From Alphaproteobacteria bacterium (GTDB lineage Bacteria > Pseudomonadota > Alphaproteobacteria > Paracaedibacterales > CAIOTO01): 33,014 nucleotides of DNA. Below the pieces are notes generated by a model. The model was not told where the DNA came from and searched no databases. It saw nothing but the letters and a program-made list of their open reading frames with translations. Of the stretch, positions 25,007 through 33,014 are shown piece by piece. The position numbers and the translations under genes were made by a program. Where the stretch lies: the NCBI GenBank assembly GCA_947488275.1, contig CANKZX010000014.1:1-33014 (forward strand), given 5' to 3'. The first letter of the stretch is position 1. Each line of letters opens with the position of its first letter.

Positions 25007-27454
25007 ATGAATACAAATATTACCAGAATTGCTTTTATTATTTTGGCGTTTTTATGGTTGGCTCTGATTGGTGGTGGATTTTATTGCGCCTTGCGTATGA
25101 ATGAACATAACTGGATCTTATGGCTTTTGACGTCAGGTATGATTTGCACAGGTTTTTTTATTGTTATTCTTATTTATAATGACCGTCGTTTATTGGCGCG
25201 TTTAATGAAACAAACACATTTAGTTCGTACGACAGCCATTGCACTGGGGCATAGTCATGAAGTGATCGTATTTGATGAAAATGGAGGTACTGTTTTCACA
25301 ACGCACCCGCATGCCTATCCCCATAAACATGAATTTTTGCGAAAATTAATGTTGCGTATTGCCCCAACGACAGAGGCAAATCAATTTAAGCAGTGGGTGA
25401 GTGAATGCCAAAAAGGTGTTTGTCTGCTTGAAGGTGGTGGTAATGGGCTTGGTCAGCAAAAACGTCGCTGGTTGGCGCATGTATCACCGCTCGATCCGCT
25501 GCAAATGAACGGTAGGCATTTGGTGTCGGTAACGTTAACGGATGTAACGATGTACTTGGATGGGTATGATCAATCGCGTCAGAATTATAAACAAATTGAA
25601 CAATTTATTGATTCAGCTCCTTTTGGCATTGTGTATCTCAACAAGACAAATCATCTTGTGGGACTAAACGAAACCCTTACACAATGGATTTCACAGACGA
25701 AAGAGCGTGTATTAGGGCGTCCGCTTTCTGATTTTATTGATTTTCCAGCCGAACATGATGGAAACGTTACTATTGTTACGGTAAAACCCCATAAACATCC
25801 ATCTTTTAAAGCGATTTGGTTTCCACCAGCAGATACGAATCAACGACTACAGGCAAGCTTTATTTGCAAACTCGATACATCTATGAATTTTGAAAATACG
25901 GATACAGCAGCCTCTTCTAATCAGGCAACGTTTATACATGCCCCTATACCATCGATTGTGATTAAATCGAAGGGTATTATTTCAGCAGCAAACCCAGCTT
26001 TTGCAGCGTTACTTGGGGATTCAACTTCTTGCGAATCAGAATCATCTTATGTTGGTGCGAATTTTTATGACCTTATTGATGGTGCACATATTGATGAAAT
26101 TATGCGAAAAGTTACGCGGGCACGTGACTCTGACGGTGCAATTGTTCCGTTTGATGTCCGCTTTAAAAGTGGGAAGACACATTCAACGGCTTATGTGCGG
26201 GTCATTAAAAATTCATTAGGTCTTACGGATGATAGCCCTGCCATTGTGCAATTTATTGATACATCGGAACAAAAACGCCTTGAACAACAGTTTATTCAAT
26301 CACAAAAAATGCAAGCCGTTGGTCAGTTAGCGGGAGGTATTGCCCATGACTTTAATAACTTGTTGACGGCCATGATTGGTTTTTGTGATTTATTGTTGCA
26401 GCGTTATATGCCAAACGATCCATCATATACCGATATTATTCAAATTAAGCAAAATGCGAATCGTGCAGCGAATTTGGTACGCCAATTATTGGCATTTTCA
26501 CGTCAACAGAATTTGCAACCAAAGGTTATTAATATTACGGATACCCTTGCTGAATTATCGGCGTTATTGCGCCGTTTGATTGGTGCGCGTATTAACTTGC
26601 AGATGATTCATGGGCGCGATTTATGGCCTGTGATGGTTGATGCCAGCCAATTGGAACAAGTGATTATTAACCTTGCTGTTAATGCACGTGATGCGATGAG
26701 TGAACATGGTGGTGATCTTATTATTCGCACAGGACAGTACCAGAATAAAGTGTGTGAACAACTTGGACATGATTCAATGCCAATTGGCGATTATGTATTG
26801 ATTGAGGTTGTTGATACAGGGCATGGTATTGACGCAGAAACGATGGAACGTATCTTTGAACCCTTCTTTTCGACGAAAGAAGTTGGGGCAGGGACGGGAC
26901 TTGGTTTGTCCACTGTTTATGGTATTGTCAAACAAACAGGTGGTTTTGTCGGCGTTGACAGTGATGTCGGCAAAGGAACTGTATTTAAAATTTTCTTACC
27001 ACGTTATAGTGGTAATGAACATGTTCAATTACCGCATGTTGAACCATTAGCAGGGGATTTAACGGGCAGTGAAACAATTTTATTGGTTGAAGATGAAGAT
27101 GCTGTTCGCTTGTTTAGCGGACGTGCTTTACGTGATAAAGGGTATAAAGTCATTGAGGCTGAAAATGGTGATAAAGCGTTAGAGCTGGTACAGGCAGGCA
27201 ATAAATTTGATTTGCTTGTAACCGATGTTGTTATGCCACGGATGGATGGACCAACATTGTGTAAAAAAATTCGCGATATTTATCCTGCTATGAAGACGAT
27301 CTTTATATCAGGTTATACAGAAGATACATTTAGAAAAAACCTTGGACATAATGCGCATATTCACTTTTTGCAAAAACCATTTACGCTCAAAGATTTGGCG
27401 CAAAAGGTCAAAGATGTTTTGCGGTCGACTGATGATGAAGGGACGTTATTGTAG
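25007..27454 (+). CDS. cckA: Cell-cycle hybrid histidine kinase CckA
   Basis: 815 residues. Two N-terminal membrane helices (about 7-29 and 36-56) are followed by PAS-type sensor regions (about 75-190, 192-290, 305-420). Then come a HisKA domain with H447 in LAGGIAHDFNNLLTAMIGFCDLL, HATPase_c motifs NLAVNARDAM, DTGHGID and GTGLGLSTVYGIV, and a C-terminal receiver domain (about 688-805) with D740 in LLVTDVVMPRMDG. This order and the HDFNNLL H-box are typical of CckA, which phosphorylates CtrA through ChpT. ctrA is at 3174 in this window; chpT is not seen. The gene stands alone, with repeat A directly after its stop codon. Upstream DNA contains a CtrA box, so feedback control is possible. Confidence 0.93.
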   Translation: MNTNITRIAFIILAFLWLALIGGGFYCALRMNEHNWILWLLTSGMICTGFFIVILIYNDRRLLARLMKQTHLVRTTAIALGHSHEVIVFDENGGTVFTTHPHAYPHKHEFLRKLMLRIAPTTEANQFKQWVSECQKGVCLLEGGGNGLGQQKRRWLAHVSPLDPLQMNGRHLVSVTLTDVTMYLDGYDQSRQNYKQIEQFIDSAPFGIVYLNKTNHLVGLNETLTQWISQTKERVLGRPLSDFIDFPAEHDGNVTIVTVKPHKHPSFKAIWFPPADTNQRLQASFICKLDTSMNFENTDTAASSNQATFIHAPIPSIVIKSKGIISAANPAFAALLGDSTSCESESSYVGANFYDLIDGAHIDEIMRKVTRARDSDGAIVPFDVRFKSGKTHSTAYVRVIKNSLGLTDDSPAIVQFIDTSEQKRLEQQFIQSQKMQAVGQLAGGIAHDFNNLLTAMIGFCDLLLQRYMPNDPSYTDIIQIKQNANRAANLVRQLLAFSRQQNLQPKVINITDTLAELSALLRRLIGARINLQMIHGRDLWPVMVDASQLEQVIINLAVNARDAMSEHGGDLIIRTGQYQNKVCEQLGHDSMPIGDYVLIEVVDTGHGIDAETMERIFEPFFSTKEVGAGTGLGLSTVYGIVKQTGGFVGVDSDVGKGTVFKIFLPRYSGNEHVQLPHVEPLAGDLTGSETILLVEDEDAVRLFSGRALRDKGYKVIEAENGDKALELVQAGNKFDLLVTDVVMPRMDGPTLCKKIRDIYPAMKTIFISGYTEDTFRKNLGHNAHIHFLQKPFTLKDLAQKVKDVLRSTDDEGTLL

Positions 27455-27645
27455 ATATACTCAGCACCGATGATTTTTAGCAATTCCGCCGTCATGGCGA
27501 ATCGGCGAAGTCGATGTGGCCATCCAGTAAAACAGGCATTTCCGTAATAACAGCCACTGGATCACCACAAAAGCCTTCAGCTTTTTCGTGATGACGAAGA
27601 ATGATAAAATTACCTTCTGCTGAAAATGATCTGGAAGAGGTATAA
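27455..27645. repeat. Dispersed palindromic repeat A, copy 2
   Basis: Same element as at 1262, in the same orientation, starting at the base after the cckA stop. The left terminal repeat (CAGCACCGATGATTTTTAGC) is intact; the right end (TCTGCTGAAAATGATCTGG) is eroded. Both internal hairpins are kept: 27494-27523 (ATGGC/GCCAT and ATCGGC/GTCGAT) and 27561-27592. About 18 bases are missing in the middle relative to copy 1. Confidence 0.85.
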
Positions 27646-27675
27646 TGGAATGGTTAGAATAATAAGGGTAGTAAC

Positions 27676-28806
27676 ATGGCGTATGGTTTTAAAAGCCTGA
27701 TAAATTATCGCATCATGCACTTTATCGCTTTGGTGATCGCGTTGGGCTGTCATGCCTTTGCTTTTGATCAGGTTACAGATAAGCTTAATCAAATAGCGAA
27801 AGAAGTCGCGGCTAATGATGAGGCTGCTATTGTCGGGGCAAAGGTTGCTGAAGGATCACGCTCTTTTCCTATGGGGTCATACCAAACGCCTTACCAACAA
27901 CAAGATGAATTTAAAGGGACACAAAACCGAACAAAAGATTTTTTTCGAAACGCTTTTGCGCCAGAGGATTTACCACAGTACTTTTCTAAAATTAGTTGGC
28001 ACAATTTGTTAGTAAAAATATTACGTATTCTTTTTATTATTTCATTTGCTATATTCTTATGGAAAATCAGTAATGCAGCTGTTCGCAAATATGTAAAAAA
28101 ATTAAAACTCTTTCAAAGGGTATCCAATCGAACGGGAACAGAAACAGCTGCCCTTATTAAAACGGTTGCTCCCATTATTCGATCGATCTTTCATTGGGCG
28201 CTTACGATTCTGACATCACTTATTGTTTTAAGTGAAATTGGTGTGAATATTGTTCCCATCATTTTAAGCTTTAGTGTTGTTGGTTTGGCTTTTTCAATTG
28301 GCTCACAAACGCTTGTAAAAGATTTAATTAACGGGATTTTGACGTTATTTGAAGGAAATGTAGCGGTTGGTGATGTGGTGAGTGTTGGAACAAGTATTGG
28401 GACGGTTGAGTCTATGTCGCTTCGCTCATTATTGTTGCGTCATTTCACAGGTGAACTTCAAACGATTCCTTTTTCTGAAGTATCAATGCTCATTAACTGT
28501 TCACGTGATTTTGCGTTTGCGGTTATTGATTTTGTTGTGGAACCAGGAGCCTCTATTCCAAGCATCCAAACAGCGCTTAATGATACCTATGAATCCATGA
28601 AAACAGATGCTGTTTTTTCATCGTATATACAAGGGGATTTAACGCCAATTGGTATTAAATCAATGAAAGAAACTGGCGTTTTAGTTTCAGCAAAAGTGCC
28701 TATCCATCCTGATCCCCGTAAAAGTTTTCTGTCTGAATTCAATAAGCGTTTATATGAAAATCTTCAAGCACAGCATGTGCCGTTGGCCTTTTTACATGCG
28801 GGTTAA
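27676..28806 (+). CDS. Small-conductance mechanosensitive ion channel, MscS family
   Basis: 376 residues. It has an N-terminal signal or membrane anchor (IMHFIALVIALGCHAFAF), a polar periplasmic stretch (about 31-105), two membrane helices (about 112-130 and 168-188), and the conserved pore helix (about 192-226: IVPIILSFSVVGLAFSIGSQTLVKDLINGILTL). The beta domain follows (FEGNVAVGDVVSVG...GTVESMSLRSLLLR) and then a C-terminal alpha/beta domain. MscS channels open under membrane tension to release solutes on osmotic downshock, as might occur on moving in and out of a host cell. AAGGG just upstream supports the ATG at 27676. It stands alone after repeat A. Which MscS paralogue it is cannot be said from sequence alone. 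Confidence 0.9.
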   Translation: MAYGFKSLINYRIMHFIALVIALGCHAFAFDQVTDKLNQIAKEVAANDEAAIVGAKVAEGSRSFPMGSYQTPYQQQDEFKGTQNRTKDFFRNAFAPEDLPQYFSKISWHNLLVKILRILFIISFAIFLWKISNAAVRKYVKKLKLFQRVSNRTGTETAALIKTVAPIIRSIFHWALTILTSLIVLSEIGVNIVPIILSFSVVGLAFSIGSQTLVKDLINGILTLFEGNVAVGDVVSVGTSIGTVESMSLRSLLLRHFTGELQTIPFSEVSMLINCSRDFAFAVIDFVVEPGASIPSIQTALNDTYESMKTDAVFSSYIQGDLTPIGIKSMKETGVLVSAKVPIHPDPRKSFLSEFNKRLYENLQAQHVPLAFLHAG

Positions 28807-28921
28807 CAATACGTTCATCACAACGATAGATTCAGGGGTAGTTTTGCACGATAATTGTGTATGCCTTTTTTTACTTCTTATTAGGACTTTTATGATTTAC
28901 TGATCCTGAAAGGGATCTAGT

Positions 28922-29311
28922 ATGGTAATAGACTTGGATGAATTCAAGATATTAGCAGTTGATGACTATAAAACAATGTTGCGTATTATTGGAAATTTAT
29001 TAAAGCAACTTGGTTTTAAAAACATCGATATTGCATTAGATGGCACGGAGGCACTTCGTTGTCTGAATCGCCAACCTTATGATTTGATTATATCAGATTG
29101 GAATATGGAGCCCATGTCAGGCATGGAATTGCTTGTTGCTGTGCGTGCTGACAAGCGGTTTTCAAAAATTCCTTTTATTATGGTAACAGCGGAAAGTCGC
29201 ACAGAAAACGTAATTGCCGCCAAACAAGCAGGTGTTAGCAATTATATTGTTAAACCATTCAATGCGGAGACCTTGAAGCTAAAACTTGTGTCTGTTTTAG
29301 GTGACTTTTGA
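28922..29311 (+). CDS. cheY: CheY-type chemotaxis response regulator
   Basis: 129 residues, one receiver domain only. Acidic pair D14/D15 (AVDDYKTM), phospho-acceptor D59 in SDWNMEPMSGMELL, Thr in MVTAES and Lys in IVKPF are all present; the DWNM-P-MSG phrase is typical of CheY proteins that bind the flagellar switch. AAAGGGA six bases before the ATG at 28922 makes a good ribosome site. Its stop codon overlaps the start of the CheZ-like gene by one base, so the two are coupled: CheY-phosphate and its phosphatase. No cheA, cheW or receptor gene is visible, so the signal source lies elsewhere. Confidence 0.88.
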   Translation: MVIDLDEFKILAVDDYKTMLRIIGNLLKQLGFKNIDIALDGTEALRCLNRQPYDLIISDWNMEPMSGMELLVAVRADKRFSKIPFIMVTAESRTENVIAAKQAGVSNYIVKPFNAETLKLKLVSVLGDF

Positions 29312-30273
29312 TGGATGATAAAGGTCAAGATTATAACGAATCAAAAGATACATTGAACGCTTATTTAATTCAAGAATTTTGTGATTTAACACAAATAATT
29401 GCCCGTATGCGTGATACCATTTCAACATTCCAGCATCAAAATGATGATCATTTTTGTTTTAAAGATACGCCTGATGCGTTGGAATCTATTATTGTTGCAA
29501 CAGCATCTGCAACGCACACAATTTTAGATTCAATCGAAAAACTTGAAATGTTAAAACCATTTTTGAATACCCTGAATCAGGGAGTGCTTATTGCGCGTAT
29601 AGCACGTATGTATGAAGTATGTATTTTTCAAGATATTAATGGGCAGCGTATTACAAAAGTTATTCGGGCGCTTCGTCGAATTGAGCTTGAATTGACCCAT
29701 TTTTTTGATGCTTATGCGGACTATATCAATAATGGCGATAAAGAAAATAAAGGAGTATCAGAGGCTTTTAACAAAGATTTTCTTGTTGATTTGCAGAGAA
29801 TTAATATGATTATTCAGCTCAATAAACAAGAGATGTCAATGATTCAAAGTACGGTGAAAACCGCAATTCAATTCAATGACACACATAAAGAATTAGATGC
29901 GGTCATTCAATCAACAAATGATGCGAATCGTATTCTACGCGAATGTATGCATGATTTTCAAACCCTTGACACGCACCTAATGATTGATGATGAACGTATG
30001 TTCAAGCAACACATCGCCGCAATTCATAATGTGTGTGCTTTTCAGGATGTTATTAGCCAGTGTATTGAAAATGTGATTAATACATTAAAAGGTATTGATG
30101 GAACCCTTAATCGTATTTTTAATGATTATGAAATCAGAGAGAGAATTGAAGAGGCGAAGCTCGATCGATTGCCGATTGATTCATTAATGAATGGACCGCA
30201 GTTGCCAAAAGATGCCCATAATCAAGCAATGATCGATACAATTTTTACAACATCAATGTCATTTGAGAAATGA
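29311..30273 (+). CDS. cheZ: CheZ-like CheY-P phosphatase with duplicated catalytic motif
   Basis: 320 residues, mostly helical. The CheZ catalytic signature is seen as CIFQDINGQRITKVI (D108, Q112), matching E. coli FQDLTGQ with catalytic Asp and Gln four apart. A second, related half follows with CAFQDVISQCIENVI (D246, Q250), where Asp and Gln keep the same spacing. Both are preceded by a similar helical phrase (IARIARMYEVC and IAAIHNVC). CheZ removes phosphate from CheY, and it follows cheY directly. The ATG at 29311 overlaps the cheY stop (TGATG); a TTG at 29308 is possible but less likely. Typical CheZ is about 200-240 residues with one signature, so this looks like a tandem internal duplication. 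The C-terminal tail (about 280-320) may hold a CheY-binding peptide. Confidence 0.78.
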   Translation: MDDKGQDYNESKDTLNAYLIQEFCDLTQIIARMRDTISTFQHQNDDHFCFKDTPDALESIIVATASATHTILDSIEKLEMLKPFLNTLNQGVLIARIARMYEVCIFQDINGQRITKVIRALRRIELELTHFFDAYADYINNGDKENKGVSEAFNKDFLVDLQRINMIIQLNKQEMSMIQSTVKTAIQFNDTHKELDAVIQSTNDANRILRECMHDFQTLDTHLMIDDERMFKQHIAAIHNVCAFQDVISQCIENVINTLKGIDGTLNRIFNDYEIRERIEEAKLDRLPIDSLMNGPQLPKDAHNQAMIDTIFTTSMSFEK

Positions 30274-30402
30274 AGTGACCACATTTATAAAATTCCTATT
30301 TGTACATTTAAGGTGGCGTGAGAGGCTAGAGGAAATAATTTCTCCTCTGACTCGATTTCCATAAAGCCGAGGTTCATTCCTATCCAGATCTCTTTCTAGT
30401 TT

Positions 30403-32835
30403 TTATAAATAAAGCCGAAAACGACTTAATTCCTGGGTCATGCCACTCATACTGTACTCCCGAGGTATGAAGCAATGTGGAGGGTTCCACGAGCCGCGAT
30501 CCTCATACTTCATCCTATTTCTGTGAGCTTTTTCCCATAGTTCAAGTAGATTCTGATTTTCTAGACTTTTAACTGATTCTGTTGTCAAATAATCGAAATG
30601 TAAATCTCTTAAATATGAGCACCACGGATAGGTGTAAAAAATCCCGATTTTTTCTTCCATCCAAGGATCTATCCCCCAACTTCTAGCGCTTATTAACGGC
30701 TGAATATACCTTGCACTCCCTCTTAGTTGTTTTTCCACTACAAATTTGGGCACAAACCATATCTCTAACTTAGATCGCTCCTCTATTCTTTGTTCATTCT
30801 TGTACCCCGTATTAATACTCAAATATCTTTCTGCATTACCACATCTTGATAAATCAAAAGTACCTTCTAATACATTTAGTAACATAGCAATAGGTAGTTC
30901 AATTAATCCAACATCGTTATCTTTATTGGGTTTGTACACTAATTTTCCATTCATAAATCGACGATAAACGTCTTCATGACCACGGGCAATTTCTGGAATA
31001 ACAGATGTTAGTGTAATAGGACGTTCCACTATAGATACTGCACCTGCCAAGTCTTCTGCTTTTTTTCTCCTCTCTTGGTCGGCTTTTTCTCTTTCCTCTT
31101 GTATCTGTCTTATTCGTGTCGCATTACCATTAATAGCCGCTTCGAGTTCTGCGATTGTGGTGCTTAAAAGAACATTCTCTCTCACAAGCTCTGCGTGTTG
31201 AGATTGCAAAATTTGCTCTTGCTCTTGGTTCTGACAGTCGATTGATTTTTTTTCGGTCTCTATTTGTTTTAAATGTGCTTGCAGTGTCTGCATTTGCTCA
31301 TTGAGCCTACCCAACTGATTTTTACTGTCTCTTATTTCACCTTCCAGGCGTTCCTTATCAGAATCAAAAGAAGTATGCGCTGAAGCAGACGATTGCTGCA
31401 AGCGTACAATTTTCCGATTCTGCTCTGTGGCGATTTCCTTAGCTCTCTGTATCTCGAGCATAATGCCACTTATTCTTAAACGAGCTTCTTCTTCTATTTC
31501 TTGTAAACGTTCTCTTTGTGCACGTTGCTGTTTTTCTCGATTCAAACGTTCTTCCTCTAAAAGTTTCCTTGTTCGCTCAAGTGCTTCTTGCTGTTCCCGT
31601 ATGTATTGTTTTTGCTGGATGAGTGTCTCGAGTTCTTTTTGGATATTATGTAAGAAAGGTTGCGCAATCTCAAAAAGATTAGGGATATCGGTAGCATCCC
31701 AACCGCCTTGTTGATGAACTCTTCCTAAAAATACAAAGAATTGCTGATTTAAATATATTTTTGATAATAATTCTTTTATTGGTTGCGTCATCATGTGTTC
31801 TGGCACACAACCACGTATAACAGAAGAAAAATCTAAAGGTCGTTGACTGAGAGCCTGTTCACTGCTCTCTCTCAAAACACGATCAATCCTATTATGCCAA
31901 TCGTGTAGTGGGTCAAGATCTTCTCTTCTATAGCTATCTTGAAGAAGAGACGACAGCTGATGAATCATTATTTTGACGTCTCCCATTTTTTTCATCATTT
32001 GAAATAAGCTCATTTTAATGTGAGCATCTAAATCAATGTTATGATGAATTCTTAAAGGATCTCCACCTAATAGAGACTGGATAACTTCTCTCCGTTTTTG
32101 AAAAAGACGATAAGGACCAACGTGTGTGGGTTTTGGAAACTCAAAGACAAGATTAGGACTGCTTGCAAAAAAACGGAGAAGTGGATCATCAATTTCGCGC
32201 GTCATTCCGTCCAAAACATCTATATAGGGAAAATCTGGATTGGATTGCGTTTGTGACAGAACGAGATGTACACAACTTTCCAATTCCTCTCTTTGAGGAA
32301 GGAGACGTTGAATCTTCTCTAATCTGTTTTTCATTTCAGTGCCCCTCAAATCGAGTTCTTGAGCACCAAGAACAAGTAGAACTTTTTTTCGACCCGAAAG
32401 CGAAAAGATAACATCCGTTGCAAATGCGTTAATAATATCCTGCGCTGCTCCACGACTATCAAAAAAACCAGGACAATCCCAATAAACAATATTACTCTCT
32501 CGATCATGCCAGCAAACAGGGAGTGTGGTAGAGGAAACAACGCCGTGTCCTATCGAAAAACCAGGCAATAAATGATCTGGGTCAATCTGAAATTTGCGAG
32601 CTCCCTTGGTTACCATCAGATTTTTTCCTACCAAAGCATGAATTAATGTACTTTTTCCTGAACCCGTAATGCCGAGCACCACAACATGTGTTGCATCTGG
32701 AGCACAAATCTCTTCAATTTGGTGGTGCATACTTACGTGGACGCGGCTTATTTCGGCTAATATTCGCTCGCTTTCCTCGCTCGCATAAACGGGCGAGAAA
32801 AAATTCAAACATAAACATAAAATCACAAGTAACAT
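30403..32835 (-). CDS. Exported AIG1/dynamin-like GTPase with long coiled coil
   Basis: 810 residues. It has a signal peptide (MLLVILCLCLNFFSPVYA), then a P-loop GTPase domain (about 48-260) with GITGSGKST (55-63), a Thr-rich switch (SSTT, 101-104) and the G3 motif DCPG (120-123). The usual NKxD G4 motif is not evident; SQTQ near 194 lies where it is expected. A helical region (about 270-395) leads into a strongly heptad-like coiled coil rich in Glu/Gln/Arg (about 397-600). A distinct Trp/Tyr-rich C-terminal domain (about 602-810) was not recognised. The fold resembles GIMAP/AIG1 or septin-like GTPases. GAGG seven bases before the ATG supports the start. GTP is not available in the periplasm, so an exported GTPase suggests action inside a host. 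It converges with cheZ. Confidence 0.8.
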   Translation of the reverse strand: MLLVILCLCLNFFSPVYASEESERILAEISRVHVSMHHQIEEICAPDATHVVVLGITGSGKSTLIHALVGKNLMVTKGARKFQIDPDHLLPGFSIGHGVVSSTTLPVCWHDRESNIVYWDCPGFFDSRGAAQDIINAFATDVIFSLSGRKKVLLVLGAQELDLRGTEMKNRLEKIQRLLPQREELESCVHLVLSQTQSNPDFPYIDVLDGMTREIDDPLLRFFASSPNLVFEFPKPTHVGPYRLFQKRREVIQSLLGGDPLRIHHNIDLDAHIKMSLFQMMKKMGDVKIMIHQLSSLLQDSYRREDLDPLHDWHNRIDRVLRESSEQALSQRPLDFSSVIRGCVPEHMMTQPIKELLSKIYLNQQFFVFLGRVHQQGGWDATDIPNLFEIAQPFLHNIQKELETLIQQKQYIREQQEALERTRKLLEEERLNREKQQRAQRERLQEIEEEARLRISGIMLEIQRAKEIATEQNRKIVRLQQSSASAHTSFDSDKERLEGEIRDSKNQLGRLNEQMQTLQAHLKQIETEKKSIDCQNQEQEQILQSQHAELVRENVLLSTTIAELEAAINGNATRIRQIQEEREKADQERRKKAEDLAGAVSIVERPITLTSVIPEIARGHEDVYRRFMNGKLVYKPNKDNDVGLIELPIAMLLNVLEGTFDLSRCGNAERYLSINTGYKNEQRIEERSKLEIWFVPKFVVEKQLRGSARYIQPLISARSWGIDPWMEEKIGIFYTYPWCSYLRDLHFDYLTTESVKSLENQNLLELWEKAHRNRMKYEDRGSWNPPHCFIPREYSMSGMTQELSRFRLYL

Positions 32836-32891
32836 CTTATTACCTCATAATATTGAAAACATTTTCAACAGGTGTTTTGGAAAATTAATTT

Positions 32892-33014
32892 ATTACACGG
32901 TGCTTACGTTTTCCTTAAGCATCAGACCCATTCGACATTTTCCGCGGGCTTTATCCGTGGATCGAGATGTCTGGGTAAAGTTCAGGCAAGATGCGAAGGA
33001 GAAAAACATAAGCA
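32892..33014. repeat. Dispersed palindromic repeat B, copy 2 (cut by window edge)
   Basis: Inverted relative to the copy at 17966. Reverse-complemented, it matches in the end segments (GCTTA-GTTTTT and AAAACGT-AGCAC) and in the central phrase ACATCTCGATCC...GGAT, then ATGGGTCT. The outer few bases of one end lie beyond the window. Confidence 0.85.

Noticed and set aside
30331-30351. Hairpin AGAGGA / TCCTCT between cheZ and the GTPase gene as a shared terminator
   Set aside because: Six-base stem with a nine-base loop and no T-run on either strand.

Overview
The window is AT-rich alphaproteobacterial chromosome. CtrA and CckA, a nuoN gene and an NDUFA12-type complex I gene all point to Alphaproteobacteria. 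The AT-rich composition, the many genes for exported eukaryote-like or repeat-rich proteins, and the short palindromic dispersed repeats suggest a host-associated lineage (Holosporales/Paracaedibacter-like is my best guess; this is an inference and is not shown by any marker RNA gene). No tRNA, rRNA, CRISPR array or insertion-sequence transposase is visible.

Layout. 1-1103: 5' part of a YejA-type oligopeptide-binding protein (minus). 1262-1470: dispersed repeat A. 1563-3983: nuoN, then ctrA. 4252-6371: two exported Ala/Thr-rich proteins with a shared four-cysteine domain, possibly cyanovirin-N-like. 6484-7825: NDUFA12 and rluD (minus). 7936-11386: an orphan PAS histidine kinase followed by an exported FAD-type oxidoreductase (minus). 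11625-17954: three tandem exported NHL-repeat paralogues. 17966-18102: dispersed repeat B. 18191-20002: two exported unknown proteins, one LRR-like (minus). 20096-23076: tkt-gap (minus). 23252-24493: an exported unknown protein (minus). 25007-27454: cckA, followed by a second copy of repeat A. 27676-28806: an MscS-type channel. 28922-30273: cheY with a duplicated-domain cheZ. 30403-32835: an exported coiled-coil GTPase (minus). 32892-33014: a second copy of repeat B, running off the edge.

How the genes fit together. Housekeeping genes (complex I, rRNA modification, triose/pentose metabolism) are interleaved with genes for signal-peptide-bearing proteins. Perfect TTAA-N7-TTAA boxes, the known CtrA-binding pattern, occur in the intergenic DNA. 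Four of them lie 48-56 nt upstream of start codons of exported-protein genes and are followed after 9-12 nt by a TAnnnT hexamer. Since ctrA and cckA are both here, the most interesting reading is that the CckA-CtrA cell-cycle pathway has been recruited to time production of a set of surface or host-directed proteins (NHL propellers, the four-cysteine proteins, the LRR protein). Two exported proteins end in basic or PCNA-box-like tails, and one exported protein is a GTPase. These would make most sense inside a eukaryotic host cell, but that is inference from sequence alone.
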